Source of the DNA: Zychaea mexicana
Lineage: Eukaryota; Mucoromycota; Mucoromycetes; Mucorales; Lichtheimiaceae
DNA: 64,000 nt
Reading direction: 5' to 3'
NCBI RefSeq assembly: GCF_025766255.1
Contig: NW_026516679.1
Span: 248,001 to 312,000, forward strand
Shown here: one piece after another, positions 20,901 to 28,848 of the stretch
Numbering within the stretch: position 1 is the stretch's first letter
Layout: each line of letters begins with the position of its first letter
The notes under the pieces: model-generated
What the model was told of the DNA's origin: nothing
Database searches by the model: none
What the model saw: the letters and a program-made list of their open reading frames with translations, nothing else
Program-made: the position numbers and the translations under genes

Positions 20901-21377
20901 ATTTACCATGCTCCGCTTTCCAACATGGAACAATATTGCCTTCGTCTGCTTTTGCTGTTTGTTCGCGGCCCTACTGGCTTTCTTTCCCTGCGTCAATATG
21001 ATGGCACGACATATGCGACGTTCCAAGAAGCGGCTGTTGCACGTGGTCTTTTGGAGTCTGATCATGAATGGGATCGCTGTTTGGCTGAGGTTTGTCAGGT
21101 TGCCCCTTCTGCTGCAGCAATTAGACAGCTATTTGTCTATATTTTGACGAATTGCTCTCCCGCTGATCCGGCATCACTGTGGAACGATTATCGCGAGCGT
21201 ATGGCAGACGACTATTTCTTTGAGACGCGCGGACGCTCTCTCTTCCAAATGAAGCCGAGTTGTCTGACCAACAGCGCGATCGAATCTTCCAGCGTACACT
21301 CGGTGATATTGAAACCCGCCTGCAGGTTACAGGGCACCACCTTTACGAGTTTCCGTCATTGCCGCAAACCTTTGTGA
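17922..21377 (+). CDS. Helitron Rep (HUH) protein, N-terminal part of Rep-helicase
   Basis: Rolling-circle replication initiator that nicks and rejoins the transposon ends. The ORF begins without an ATG; upstream coding from about 17802 (ATG at 17802, MSSQEVCYLT) is probably joined by a short intron or frameshift. Order: Cys/His-rich start (CNCGSNVDNGPCPAHSRNVR), a Pro/Ala-rich linker (18270-18480), zinc-finger-like CSSCWAPTHTRRTHRLC and CPYCGALMW, and the Helitron_like_N region (PLHYVLMFPFGDNGW). The Rep core follows (AVILPSSFTGGPRYM, LFITFTCNPRWPEI), then the HUH-type motif GLPHVHILV near residues 700-706, and the tyrosine motif YLCKYITKG near residues 843-851. The frame drifts after about 21250: residues beyond RGRSLFQM are out of register, and the true continuation (SDQQRDRIFQRTLGDIETRL) lies in the next frame. 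Confidence 0.85.
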   Translation: MLKQSTTHQNCNCGSNVDNGPCPAHSRNVRRRIGNVCFASLYIFIFVLLQSVYFEKLVYRLFLKTPPLLLLRELASVARPPTKDVPLGFALLTSATKVFCLNRSVWYNNIFADRTTVAVLPTSPSPPAATVVAVNAQPSAPPLPAPPTTINAQPPPFVATNSPSPPPTPAANPPPATPAAVTAPQLIRCSSCWAPTHTRRTHRLCPFNPSNDQHEHGAQYRIARGATFDAENVFGPNICYAVGDSFHRHVLPRMDTVCPYCGALMWLDEKLTNSSVSNPRFGLCCLSGKIRLPTPRAPPVPLRDLLTNRDLHDPVSVNFHTNIRAYNSMFAFASILGGNVDPVLASGANGVPTYRINGTIYHAVGALRPDNRAQANYSQIYFADTQEQLARRTSLFTGLLPDTIATLQNVMETHNPLARTFISAVETLGEQPIGTLQAVIRQSDLGRRYDQQGYPEVAAMVVERTVDGTARKHDIVIHDRVEGLRRVSSLHASYIPLHYVLMFPFGDNGWFQGMTCQSESHGTVQVTLREHCAFNLMIRNGDRETFQHHFGRLFQQMVVDNYARIEFSRLHYILTHQRTIRAELYSGVGDNVDPRQIGRAVILPSSFTGGPRYMKQMLQDGLAIVRQRGNPTLFITFTCNPRWPEIVAELLPGQQAYDRPDIATRVFHLKLKQLLNDIKETKCFGQVAGYLATVEFQKRGLPHVHILVILEQGDRPRNPTDYDQFVSAELPNSVTQPQLYHTVTSCMIHGPCGPGTTAVCMKDNRCSQGYPKPFNNETRVTRDGYPQYRRREFPDDRNNHRHIFTASQFLADNRHVVPYNPYLSHKYDAHINVEICTSARAIKYLCKYITKGTDRAQIETTAITTTTDNPAAEPVNEVEQFQNARYIGPCEAIHRTFEFDVHMHYPTVVRLDLHLPGEQIVNLRDDMTPQEVRAARDAAESGTKLLAFFRLYSENRETEQYLYSEIPCHYTWNDRNRRWTPRTNPPFKPVVTRIYHAPLSNMEQYCLRLLLLFVRGPTGFLSLRQYDGTTYATFQEAAVARGLLESDHEWDRCLAEVCQVAPSAAAIRQLFVYILTNCSPADPASLWNDYRERMADDYFFETRGRSLFQMKPSCLTNSAIESSSVHSVILKPACRLQGTTFTSFRHCRKPL

Positions 21378-23041
21378 CCGAACTGGATCTCCTTCCACGG
21401 CTTGAGGGCTGGCAATCCTTGAGCGCCGTGAATATGATGTCAATGAACAGACTCGTGCCCTTGAGGAGTTACTGCCAACCCTCAACGAAGAACAGCGAGC
21501 TGCATACGATGACATCATCAATTCAATGGATGTCTTTGCCCCCCACTACTACTCCCGCATCTTTTTCGTCAATGGTGCTGGAGGCACTGGCAAGTCGCAG
21601 CTGTTCAAGACGCTGTTAAGCCGTGTTCGTTCGCGTGGAGAGATTGCACTACCTGTTGCTACGTCTGGCATTGCTGCAATCCTCCTTCCGGGTGGCCGTA
21701 CTGCGCACAGTCGTTTCAAAATTCCTTTGAACGCTGACGCTGATACTACATGCAATCTTCGTCTTGGTGGACCGCATGCACATCTTATACAGCAAGCCTC
21801 CCTCATCATTTGGGATGAGGCTGTTATGTGCAGCAAACATAACTTTGAGGCTGTCGACAGGTCACTCCGTGACATAATGGGTGCCATTGATCCAGCATAT
21901 GCAAGAATCCCTTTTGGTGGCAAGGTTATGGTGTTCGGTGGCGACTTTCGTCAAGTGCTTCCTGTTGTGAAGCAGGGTACACGGTCCGAGATAGTACAAC
22001 AAACTATCCGTGCAACTAATTATTGGTTGCAGCAGCATGTTCAAGTCTTGCACCTCACCACCAATATGCGCGTGCGTCAGGCTGGCCCTGATGCCGCTGT
22101 ATTTGCTGATACACTTCTTGCAATAGGTGATGGGCAAGCACCTTACACTGATGCTGTTCAAATTCCTGAAGAATGGCGCATGGATGCAAATGACGTTACT
22201 GCACTCATTGATTTCATCTACCCATCCATTCGATCCTTTGACCCTCTTCCCGAGCACTATCATGGGCGGGCTATTTTAGCGGCGAAAAATGTCGACGTTG
22301 ACGAGATCAACGAAACAGCGTACAACCTTTTCCCTGGTGACGGACGTGAGTACAGGTCTTCGGATCGTATTGTCGACGCCGATGATCCTGACTACGCCAA
22401 GCCAACTATCCTGTTGAATTTCTCAACAGCTTGACTGCCAGTGGAATTCCCTCGCATTCTTTGCAGCTCAAGGTCGGTATGCCATTGGTGCTCTTGCGCA
22501 ACATCAATCCGGATGCAGGTCTGTGCAATGGCACAAAGCTTTTTGTCACCCGCCTTCTCGACCACTCCATTGCTGTTAAGCGAATTGACCAAGGGCATGC
22601 AGGTCGAGTTCACTATCTTCCTCGCATCCACATGTGCACGACAGAAGGTGACTATCCTTTCATCCTTTCTCGCCGCCAATTCCCTGTCCGCCTGGCATTT
22701 GCCATGACCATCCACAAAGCACAAGGTCAAACCCTCGAGCATGTCGGCATCCGTCTTTGCGAGCCTGTCTTTGCCCACGGTCAATTGTATGTTGCACTCT
22801 CCCGCGCTACCAACCCTAACAATATCCGTGTTGCCATCGACCTTGAGCGTGTCACCAACCCCGCCACAGCTTCCACCACCAACATCGTCTACCGTGAGGT
22901 GCTTTTAAACCCTCCTACACCGCCACAACCGAACCGCAATCACAAACACCCACACACACACAACCAACTGTTGCCGACGAGTAAATCTTTACGCTGCTCT
23001 ACCGATCCTCACTACTATCATACCACCATCATCACAATATA
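21260..23041 (+). pseudogene. Helitron Pif1-type helicase, continuation of Rep-helicase with frameshifts
   Basis: 5'-3' SF1B helicase half of the Helitron protein. Reading needs frame changes near 21250, 21400 (before LAILERREYDVNEQ) and 22418. Visible motifs: LNEEQRAAYDDIINSM (Q-like motif), Walker A FVNGAGGTGKSQL, LPVATSGIAAILLPGGRTAH, Walker B IIWDEAVM, FGGDFRQVLPVV, TTNMRV, then from 22431 KVGMPLVLLRNINPDAGLCN, AFAMTIHKAQGQTL and LYVALSRATNP. All Pif1 signature blocks are present, so the protein was intact until recently. Resequencing could show whether the indels are real. Confidence 0.8.
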
Positions 23042-23367
23042 GCTTTCTTTTTTCTTCTGTCATTTCCATTATTATTATTATCCATCTATTTCTTTCTATT
23101 CCACTGTCAAGCCTCATCTGTCGCCCTGTTTTTTGATTCTAAAATACAATATAACTATGTAGGGGTTCGGGTTTAGAGGGGGTGTTGGGGGACGCAAATA
23201 TGATCATCAATGTCATATTAGCAAAAGCATCTCCAGACCGTAACAAAAAATAGGGTTTCGGTCTTTGCTGAAGTAAGTAGAGCGAGCTTGGTTGAACGTG
23301 TAACCATCGCATCTTTCATGAAGTCCAAAGTTTTCTATCTCAACAAAATGTCCAAGACCCATTTCAA

Positions 23368-23547
23368 GAGCAAGAGAATTCCACCTTGAAAATTCTAACC
23401 TGTAAATTTTGCGAAGAAACTGAACACGATCTGTTCAGTTGCGAGGTGTACATCGAATTGCACGACCACCTCAATATTTGCGAGGATTGCCGATGTGTTG
23501 GGCATGAATCATCAGAGAGTACGGAATGCATCAACTCGGGTGATTAG
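23368..23547 (+). CDS. Small Cys-rich ORF in the Helitron 3' region
   Basis: A 59-codon open stretch (the frame opens a little upstream, near 23308) with cysteine pairs arranged CKFC, FSC, ICEDCRC, then GHE and EC, a possible zinc-binding fold. It starts EQENSTLKILTCKFC and ends STECINSGD. No ATG in frame is obvious, so it may be an exon. A degraded counterpart is kept in the Helitron derivative at 7229-7369, which shows that it travels with this family. Function unknown. Confidence 0.4.
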   Translation, partial: EQENSTLKILTCKFCEETEHDLFSCEVYIELHDHLNICEDCRCVGHESSESTECINSGD

Positions 23548-23734
23548 CGTTGACACGGTAAAATGATACAAATATTCTTACTGTGTATGAAGATTAACTT
23601 TGGGCATTTTTAAAAGCAGTGACGGCATCCTTTTTTTAACCAAACAATAAAATTTCCACAACTGTTTTCGACATCACTTTTAAGCAGAATACTTTGAGAA
23701 CATATTTTCAGCATTGTTTGAAGAACACTTGGGG

Positions 23735-23871
23735 GGCGGTAGGGGGGCATTGCCCCCCACCCGGGGTCTGGGGCAGAGCCCCAGTAAACTGGTCCCTGGA
23801 GGACAGATGCTGACACGCAGCGAAGCGGAGGGGCTCACATCATCCGGAAGCGAAGCGGAGGGACCAGTTTA
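23735..23871 (+). repeat. Helitron 3' terminal structured tail
   Basis: GC-rich: hairpins GGGGGGCATTGCCCCCC and TGGGGCAGAGCCCCA, the inverted pair AAACTGGTCCCT / AGGGACCAGTTT, and AGCGAAGCGGAGGGGCTCA followed by a second AGCGAAGCGGAGG. It ends GTTTA. A similar module ends the unrelated-length Helitron at 40549-40690. Confidence 0.75.
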
Positions 23872-24838
23872 TTATAAATAATAATTATAAACATCGTACA
23901 GAAATAAAATATATTAAAAAAATTAAAGAAGTTAAAAAAATTTTAGTTGATAAACTTGGATATATATCAGTTTTCTTTTTTCTAATAATATTATATACTA
24001 ATTTTGAATATCCTGGACCTTATTTCGAAATATTAAAAGGATTATTTCTTTTATATAAACTAGTATCAGGTATATCAGGTATAGAAATTAATAAATATTT
24101 ACCTCAGGCAACATATCATCAATATTATAAGAACTTTTGGATAGATGAAGATAATTCTAAAAGAATAAATAAAATAGTAAATAACTCTTTAGAAAATATG
24201 TTCTCAACAATAAGATTACACATTTTATCATCATATAAATATAATCCACTATTATTTAAATATATTACACTTATTATTGATGGACATGATTCACGCATTA
24301 ATTATGTAGACACTGATATAAAATATGAAAGATTATTCGATTATACATTTACAAAAAATGGTATACGAACACAGATTATATCTGATGTGAATGACATGAT
24401 AATTTATACTTCTAAAAGTGATTATTGCTCTAATAGTTCAGATGGGATCAATGGTTCTTAATATGAAACTTTATAATAAATTAAGTAAACAATATGTATA
24501 AGCAACAGATGGTGGATATATGCTATTTATAAATCAGTTAATAGAACTTTCAAGTGAAAAAGGATATAATTTTTCTAGAGATAACTTTGTATATCCAATC
24601 CGTCAAGAGATTAATGTAAATTTAACAGCAGATAAAAGATATTATAAAGATGTATTCGGTAGTTTTAGATCAAAAATTGAGAACCAGTTCTCAGAAATTC
24701 GTAATAAATATATCAGATTTAATAATAATAAATCTATAGTAAAAATGAATAATATAAAATTTTATAGTCTTCAGTTTCGTATTGCTTGTTTATTAAAAAA
24801 TATAAAGAAGTTTTGTGATAAGTTTAATATAAATACGT

Positions 24839-25164
24839 AAGGAAGTATAAACAATATCTATAATATTGTTATAAATAACAATATTATGATATTTTATTAT
24901 ACTGTCAAGCGTTCAAATAAAAATCTAACTTCGTTGATTTTTAAATGAACTGGGCGTCGTCATACCTCCTAGCCTGTTTTTTTTCAAACCTAAGGGTTGA
25001 GATTAACCCTATTGGTTAAGAATCTTATAGTGTTTGAGAAATTATTTTTTTTAATTAAAAAAATTAATTTCAGCACTTATTGTAAACACTTTAAAATTAT
25101 ATTACTTATAGTTTTTTACATATTTATAATTTCACTAGATGCATAACACTAGGGGTTACCCTCC
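24839..25164. mobile_element. AT-rich insertion within chromodomain-DDE copy 2
   Basis: It separates FNINT from HHKLWES, which are nearly adjacent in copy 1. It contains the block 24900-24985 (CTGTCAAGCGTTC...CTAGCCTGTTTT), which recurs inverted at 58062-58149. No protein-coding sequence was seen. The exact ends are not certain. Confidence 0.5.
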
Positions 25165-25455
25165 AAGTACATCATAAGCTATGGGAATCAGATGATTTTG
25201 AATTTCCATTTGAAGCTAAATTAGTTGATATCGTTATCAGTAATTCAAGTGAAGCTGCATTAAAAAAGATGAAATAATTAAATTACAAGAATAATTTTTG
25301 AATTTTGATATAGATGATAATATGAATATTGATGATGAAGTCAGTGAAAATAATAATGAAGATGATAATAGTAGTGAAGATGATATTCCTAAATTCAATG
25401 AAAAGAAAAGAAGATGTAAAGGAAAAGGAAAGAAAAAACTTGTTGATATTAATTA

Positions 25456-25569
25456 ATGGCGCAAAGGGACTCCCATCCCGACATGCTTCACTGTTTCCCT
25501 GGTTGGAAGGGCCTTGACGACCCGATTGCCCTTGAGGCATGCGATGACGCGAAGAGTTTCAATCCATAA
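25456..25569 (+). CDS. Possible 37-codon ORF in a GC-rich 110 bp patch
   Basis: A sharply bounded GC-richer patch inside AT-rich transposon sequence encodes MAQRDSHPDMLHCFPGWKGL then DDPIALEACDDAKSFNP before TAA. AT-rich flanks (AATTAATG and CCATAACAATTAATTT) touch both ends. It lies where copy 1 has its chromodomain. It may be a captured fragment rather than a gene. I do not recognise the peptide. Confidence 0.3.
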   Translation: MAQRDSHPDMLHCFPGWKGLDDPIALEACDDAKSFNP

Positions 25570-25599
25570 CAATTAATTTAGCAATAAATTGCTAATTAA

Positions 25600-25915
25600 T
25601 TTTAGTTATTCCTTTCACTGTCAAGCTAGCCTGCATCCAAGTATTCCTTGGCTAGAGGAGGGAATCCTCATTACTATTCTACCACTATAAGATTGAATTA
25701 AACATTGAGGGATATTACAGTTTAAACGTTTTAAAAAGGTCTATACAAAACCTAAACCTTTTAAGGAATTAAAAAAAAATAAAAAAGAAATATCTTAAAC
25801 ATTTCAAAAATAAAAAAAATTATAATCTAATTTTTTATTTTTTCCTATACATTTAAACAATAATATACGTTTAATTAATAAAACCTTTCTTAAACAACAG
25901 TTAAGGTTTAATCCC
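25600..25915. repeat. AT-rich repeat shared with the ends of the 54.3-58.2 kb element
   Basis: The 25721-25855 block (AGTTTAAACGTTTTAAAAAGG...TTTTTCCTATACATTTAAACAAT) recurs inverted at 57890-58045. The following 25856-25915 block (ATATACGTTTAATTAATAAAACC...AGTTAAGGTTTAA) recurs inverted at 54330-54395. This marks a related AT-rich element of which the middle is missing here. Confidence 0.6.
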
Positions 25916-26875
25916 CGAAGAGCAGTTGCGTGCAATGTGGCCTAAGCTGCCACAATTGTAGCATTCCTTGTCATTATCCAGGTCACGACCATTTTGTTGT
26001 CACCAGTTGGAACCGCTGCAACCAGATGAACGCCATTGTCCTTTTCTTCTTGTATGCATTGCATCCAAGTCCATGGGAGCGACACCAGAGGAGCGAAGGT
26101 ATTCTGGTACAAGTAGTTCTTGTTATTGTGCGGCATATGTCACTGCGAAGTCGTGGGTACCATGAATCACTTGCTGTACCTGGTTACTCGAGCTCTCGTA
26201 TGCCAATGCTAGTCGCATTGCTTCATCAGCTGTTGTAGGAAAATAGGTTATAACATAGACATGGACAGTCGGGTGTAGGCCACGTTGGAGGCAGTCTAGG
26301 GCTTCTTCTTCAGTCATAGTTGGCAATGAAACCCATGCTGCTTGGAACTGGGCAACATATGTCGATACCGAGCTCGTTTATATCAGTATTGCCAAGCGAT
26401 CGCGAGCCAGTTAGGGAGCATTGGGTGGGCTGTACGCATCAATAATGCGCTTCTTAAAATCCTTCTAGGTGTCGACATCGCCACGACGTTCTTGCTGTCA
26501 CCACCAAAGTTCGGCTTCACCATGTAATAGTGTGGCTGCATAATCAACCCAACGGTGTTCGGCCAAATCTGCCATTTCGAGGTACCGTTCGACTGAACGT
26601 ACCCATCCTTGTACTGCATCCAGGTTGCGGTCGCCACCATACGTGTCAGGTTCACGTATATGTAGGCAGAAAGCTGGTACCGGTTCTTATTTCTTAAGGA
26701 GCTTTGTTAGGGCTTCTAACATCAGCTGTGTTGGGTCTTGTTGCATATCTTGTGTATGTCCTTGTACAGGTTGTGGTTTTAAAGTAAGTGTACTTTCTTC
26801 TTCTAAGAGTGGATCTTGTGTATTCCGGTAGTTTTGAAAACTGGTCTTCTTGAATGGATTCAGTGAATCGGGCAT
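25916..26875 (-). pseudogene. Ty3/gypsy-type Gag fragment with CCHC zinc knuckle
   Basis: The start is ATG 26875 (MPDSLNPFKKTSFQNYRNTQ). One frame reads through with several stops: capsid-type sequence YLEMADLAEHRWVDYAATLL, HGEAELWW, then STYVAQFQAAWVSL, EEEALDCLQRGLHP, DEAMRLALAYESS, and the nucleocapsid knuckle CYNCGSLGHIARNC at about 25930-25970. Stops sit where Trp or Gln is expected (for example DT-stop-KDF and AP-stop-LAR). Nothing of protease, RT or integrase follows; the sequence is cut by AT-rich repeat DNA at 25915. Gag packages the retrotransposon RNA. Confidence 0.75.
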
Positions 26876-26880
26876 AAGCT

Positions 26881-26892
26881 TCTGCTACCAAT
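26881..26892 (-). promoter_or_regulatory. Retrotransposon primer-binding site
   Basis: On the minus strand TGGTAGCAGAAGC lies two bases after the LTR end ...TTCGACA and just before the Gag ATG. A TGGTA-type start complementary to a tRNA CCA end is the usual LTR-retrotransposon primer site. Confidence 0.55.
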
Positions 26893-27315
26893 TGTCGAAT
26901 CCTTTTGGCGGAGATACTATAGCCAGGGGATAAGAGAAAAGGGATAGAAAAGAGTATGTAGATAATTGATTGATATCTTTATTTACGATTGTTGATCCAA
27001 GGTATTTATACCTTTTGAACAACTTAGAAGAACCAATAAAATATACAATAACGATATTACTGATATGATTACAAATCTGATGAAGGTCGATGAATAATCA
27101 TAGGAGGAGTTGAAGGGATGGGTGCTGCAAGGTTTCTGAAGAAGTGTTATTATAATTGGTGTGGTAACTTCTTGCAAGCGCAAAGGATAAAAAAGGTACA
27201 CGGACAATGCACGCTATTGGTCCGTGAATCTCATTGGTTCATGCTTCGGGTCGAGAAACATGCTGCAAAATACACATTAAGAGCAAAAATCAAGAATCCT
27301 AACTATTTGTTAGAG
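26893..27315 (-). repeat. 5' LTR region of the Gag-only element, next to tRNA-Ala
   Basis: On the minus strand it carries a TATA-like AAGGTATAAATACC and AATAAAG 3' of it, and ends TTCGACA before the primer site. The outer limit is approximate: no second LTR copy is present in the window. The outer end falls within about 20 bp of the tRNA gene. Confidence 0.45.
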
Positions 27316-27320
27316 TAGAT

Positions 27321-27393
27321 TGGAGAAGCTGAGCATCGATCTCAGTACCTCTCGCATGCTAAGCGAGCGCTCTACCATTTGAGCTACATCCCC
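27321..27393 (-). tRNA. tRNA-Ala (anticodon AGC)
   Basis: The 73 nt on the minus strand starts GGGGATGTAGCTCAAATGG and ends CTTCTCCA. D arm GCTC..GAGC, anticodon stem CTCGC/GCGAG with loop TTAGCAT (anticodon AGC), variable AGGTA, T stem CTGAG/CTCAG with loop ATCGATG. The acceptor pairs except for one T-T mismatch and one G-U. Internal A box (TAGCTCAAATGG) and B box-like GATCGATGC are present. No intron. Confidence 0.9.
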
Positions 27394-28137
27394 TTCTTGT
27401 TTATTCCGTGCCAACAAAAAAAAGTAAGTCGACGCAAAAAGGGACGTCGCGTCAAAAAGAAGGAAATTCTGCCCCAGGAATCTAGGTCGACTGATAAAAT
27501 AGTTCAGCCCGTTGGCTTTGCTGAGGATGGATGGGTTCAATGATCATCCCTTGTTTAATAAATGATCCCATCAACTCCCTATGCATATATCCCTGCTGCT
27601 ATTGTTCCTATAAATTTAAATATATCACCCTTCAATATTTCCTTTACCAGTAATGGTTTGCTTAACACTTCTTTTCTTGTTCATATTTATCTTTATTTAG
27701 CTTTATTTCGTTGTCTCTCCACATATACATTATCACTGATTTTGTCTTGATCATATTTAGTAGTATTTTATTATCAATGTTTTTTAGATATAAAAAGCAT
27801 CAATTGATGACCTGAAATAAAGAACAATTGAATATGGAACCTTTCTATTATATACACTTACCTCTAAGCCTATTTATCTTTCTCTCTCTATTCCCATCTT
27901 TTCTGTTATATCTCCCTATATATTTTCAGTGTCTACTGAAGAAACCTGGTCCGGTGTAAAATAATAGCTTGTAGGCACAGCGACTTTCAAATATTGTGAA
28001 GAACATATAATAGATCTGACATTCATAAAGCTCGCATATATATACATACATATATTACTAGATACAGTATATCTCAATCACATTCTGTTTACTTTTATTA
28101 CTTTTACTATTATTATTTTGTATATGTCGGCTTTATT
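27394..28137. other. Intergenic, AT-rich, nothing recognised
   Basis: No supported ORF or repeat. A poly-pyrimidine stretch and several TATATA runs are present near 28020-28070. Confidence 0.5.
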
Positions 28138-28607
28138 TTAACTAAAAGAATGTAGGTATTCAGCTTTGAGTGGTTGAACAAGATCATCAAGAACCAGTAC
28201 ACCAACTAAATAGACCGTTTCGAGCTTATGTACATGAAAAAGTTCTTAAGTGTCGTGTTTGCTGATGATATGGTCCGACGAGTTGTGGTTGAGTGGTGCG
28301 GCAACAGCACGATTGCCAGATAGATTGCTGAGCTGTTGCTGCCACAATCAGAAGCCATGCAAGAGCATTACGATTGTCAGCCGTTCTTGGATCAATCGGA
28401 TTTCGACTATGCCGCGGGAGTAGGCGTAGTTGGTTAGGAGCCGCTGCCACCATCATGTCTTCCCCTCAAGACGGGCAAAAAGGTGTACATGGATACGCGC
28501 CACTACCACTGTCTTGTTAAGTATTACCAATCGATGTTTCCAGACATAAATTTTGTGTCACTTGCCAGCACTAGTGGTAATCAGGTCAGCAATCACCTCT
28601 ACTGTTT
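28138..28607 (+). pseudogene. Unidentified pseudogene fragment left of the Ty3 element
   Basis: One plus-strand frame reads FSFEWLNKIIKNQYTN, stop, IDRFELMYMKKFLSVVFADD, MVRRVVVEWCGNSTIAR, stop, IAELLLPQSEAMQEHYD, and after a third stop KTGKKVYMDTRHYHCLVKYY, MFPDINFVSLASTSGN. All three stops are TAG, at positions where Trp or Gln is plausible. The sequence is broken by the LTR at 28608. I do not recognise the family; it has the look of another transposon's protein. Confidence 0.4.
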
Positions 28608-28772
28608 TGTCAAGGATCGGAAAATGGGACGAGATAATTCGTGAGACTCTTAACGGTCAAGTTTTTATTATGAGAGAAAAAGAGAGTTCCAAATATTCTT
28701 ATTACTAGTTATTCATATAAAGAAATTGTCTTTGTGGAACTTATTTAATGTCCCGATCCTCTGGATACAACA
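28608..28772 (-). repeat. 3' LTR of the Ty3/gypsy element
   Basis: 165 bp, TG...CA (TGTCAAGGATCGG to GGATACAACA on plus). It matches 34134-34297 with a few differences. A purine-rich tract (minus GGCGGGGGGTGA) abuts its inner side, the usual plus-strand primer. Confidence 0.85.
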
Positions 28773-28848
28773 TCACCCCCCGCCAGGCTGTATGCCGTTG
28801 GTAAAGGATTCAGAGGATTTTGAGGGCATGATGTTATAACTGGACCGA

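Larger units (their letters stand above)
17632..23871 (+). mobile_element. Helitron, near full length (6240 bp), inserted in a chromodomain-DDE transposon
   Basis: Starts TCTTCTATT after host A 17631 and ends ...GACCAGTTTA before host T 23872. Removing it gives CCT-ATT-ATA-AAT in the interrupted transposase frame (Asn-Trp-Pro-Ile-Ile), matching Asn-Trp-Lys-Ile-Ile of copy 1. There is no target duplication, as expected for A/T rolling-circle insertion. It contains a Rep domain, a Pif1-type helicase in displaced frames, a small Cys-rich ORF, and a GC-rich hairpin tail. Three frameshifts make it probably inactive as it stands, unless they are assembly errors. Confidence 0.85.
17541..25455 (+). 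pseudogene. Chromodomain-DDE transposase copy 2, split by Helitron and another insert
   Basis: The start is ATG 17541 (MDQQNLNNKIDNEINKIVVN, WKFLEYNW). The frame stops at the Helitron (17632-23871) and resumes at 23872 as PIINNNYKH, exactly in register with copy 1. It continues with KKILVDKLGYISVFFFLIIL, LIIDGHDSRINYVDTD, NGIRTQIISDVNDMIIYTS, ATDGGYMLFINQ and FGSFRSKIENQFSEIRNKYI. One extra G near 24447 shifts the frame, and a TAA lies before ATDGG. A second AT-rich insertion separates FNINT (24838) from HHKLWESDDFEFPFEAKL (25165). The acidic and basic linker follows (KKRRCKGKGKKKLVDIN, ending 25455), but no chromodomain is visible; a GC-rich 114 bp insert sits there instead. Copy 2 keeps Gln at two positions where copy 1 has stops. 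Confidence 0.7.

Noticed and set aside
27310..27540. ORF with DVAQMVERSLSMRE
   Set aside because: It is a translation of the tRNA-Ala gene and its flank.
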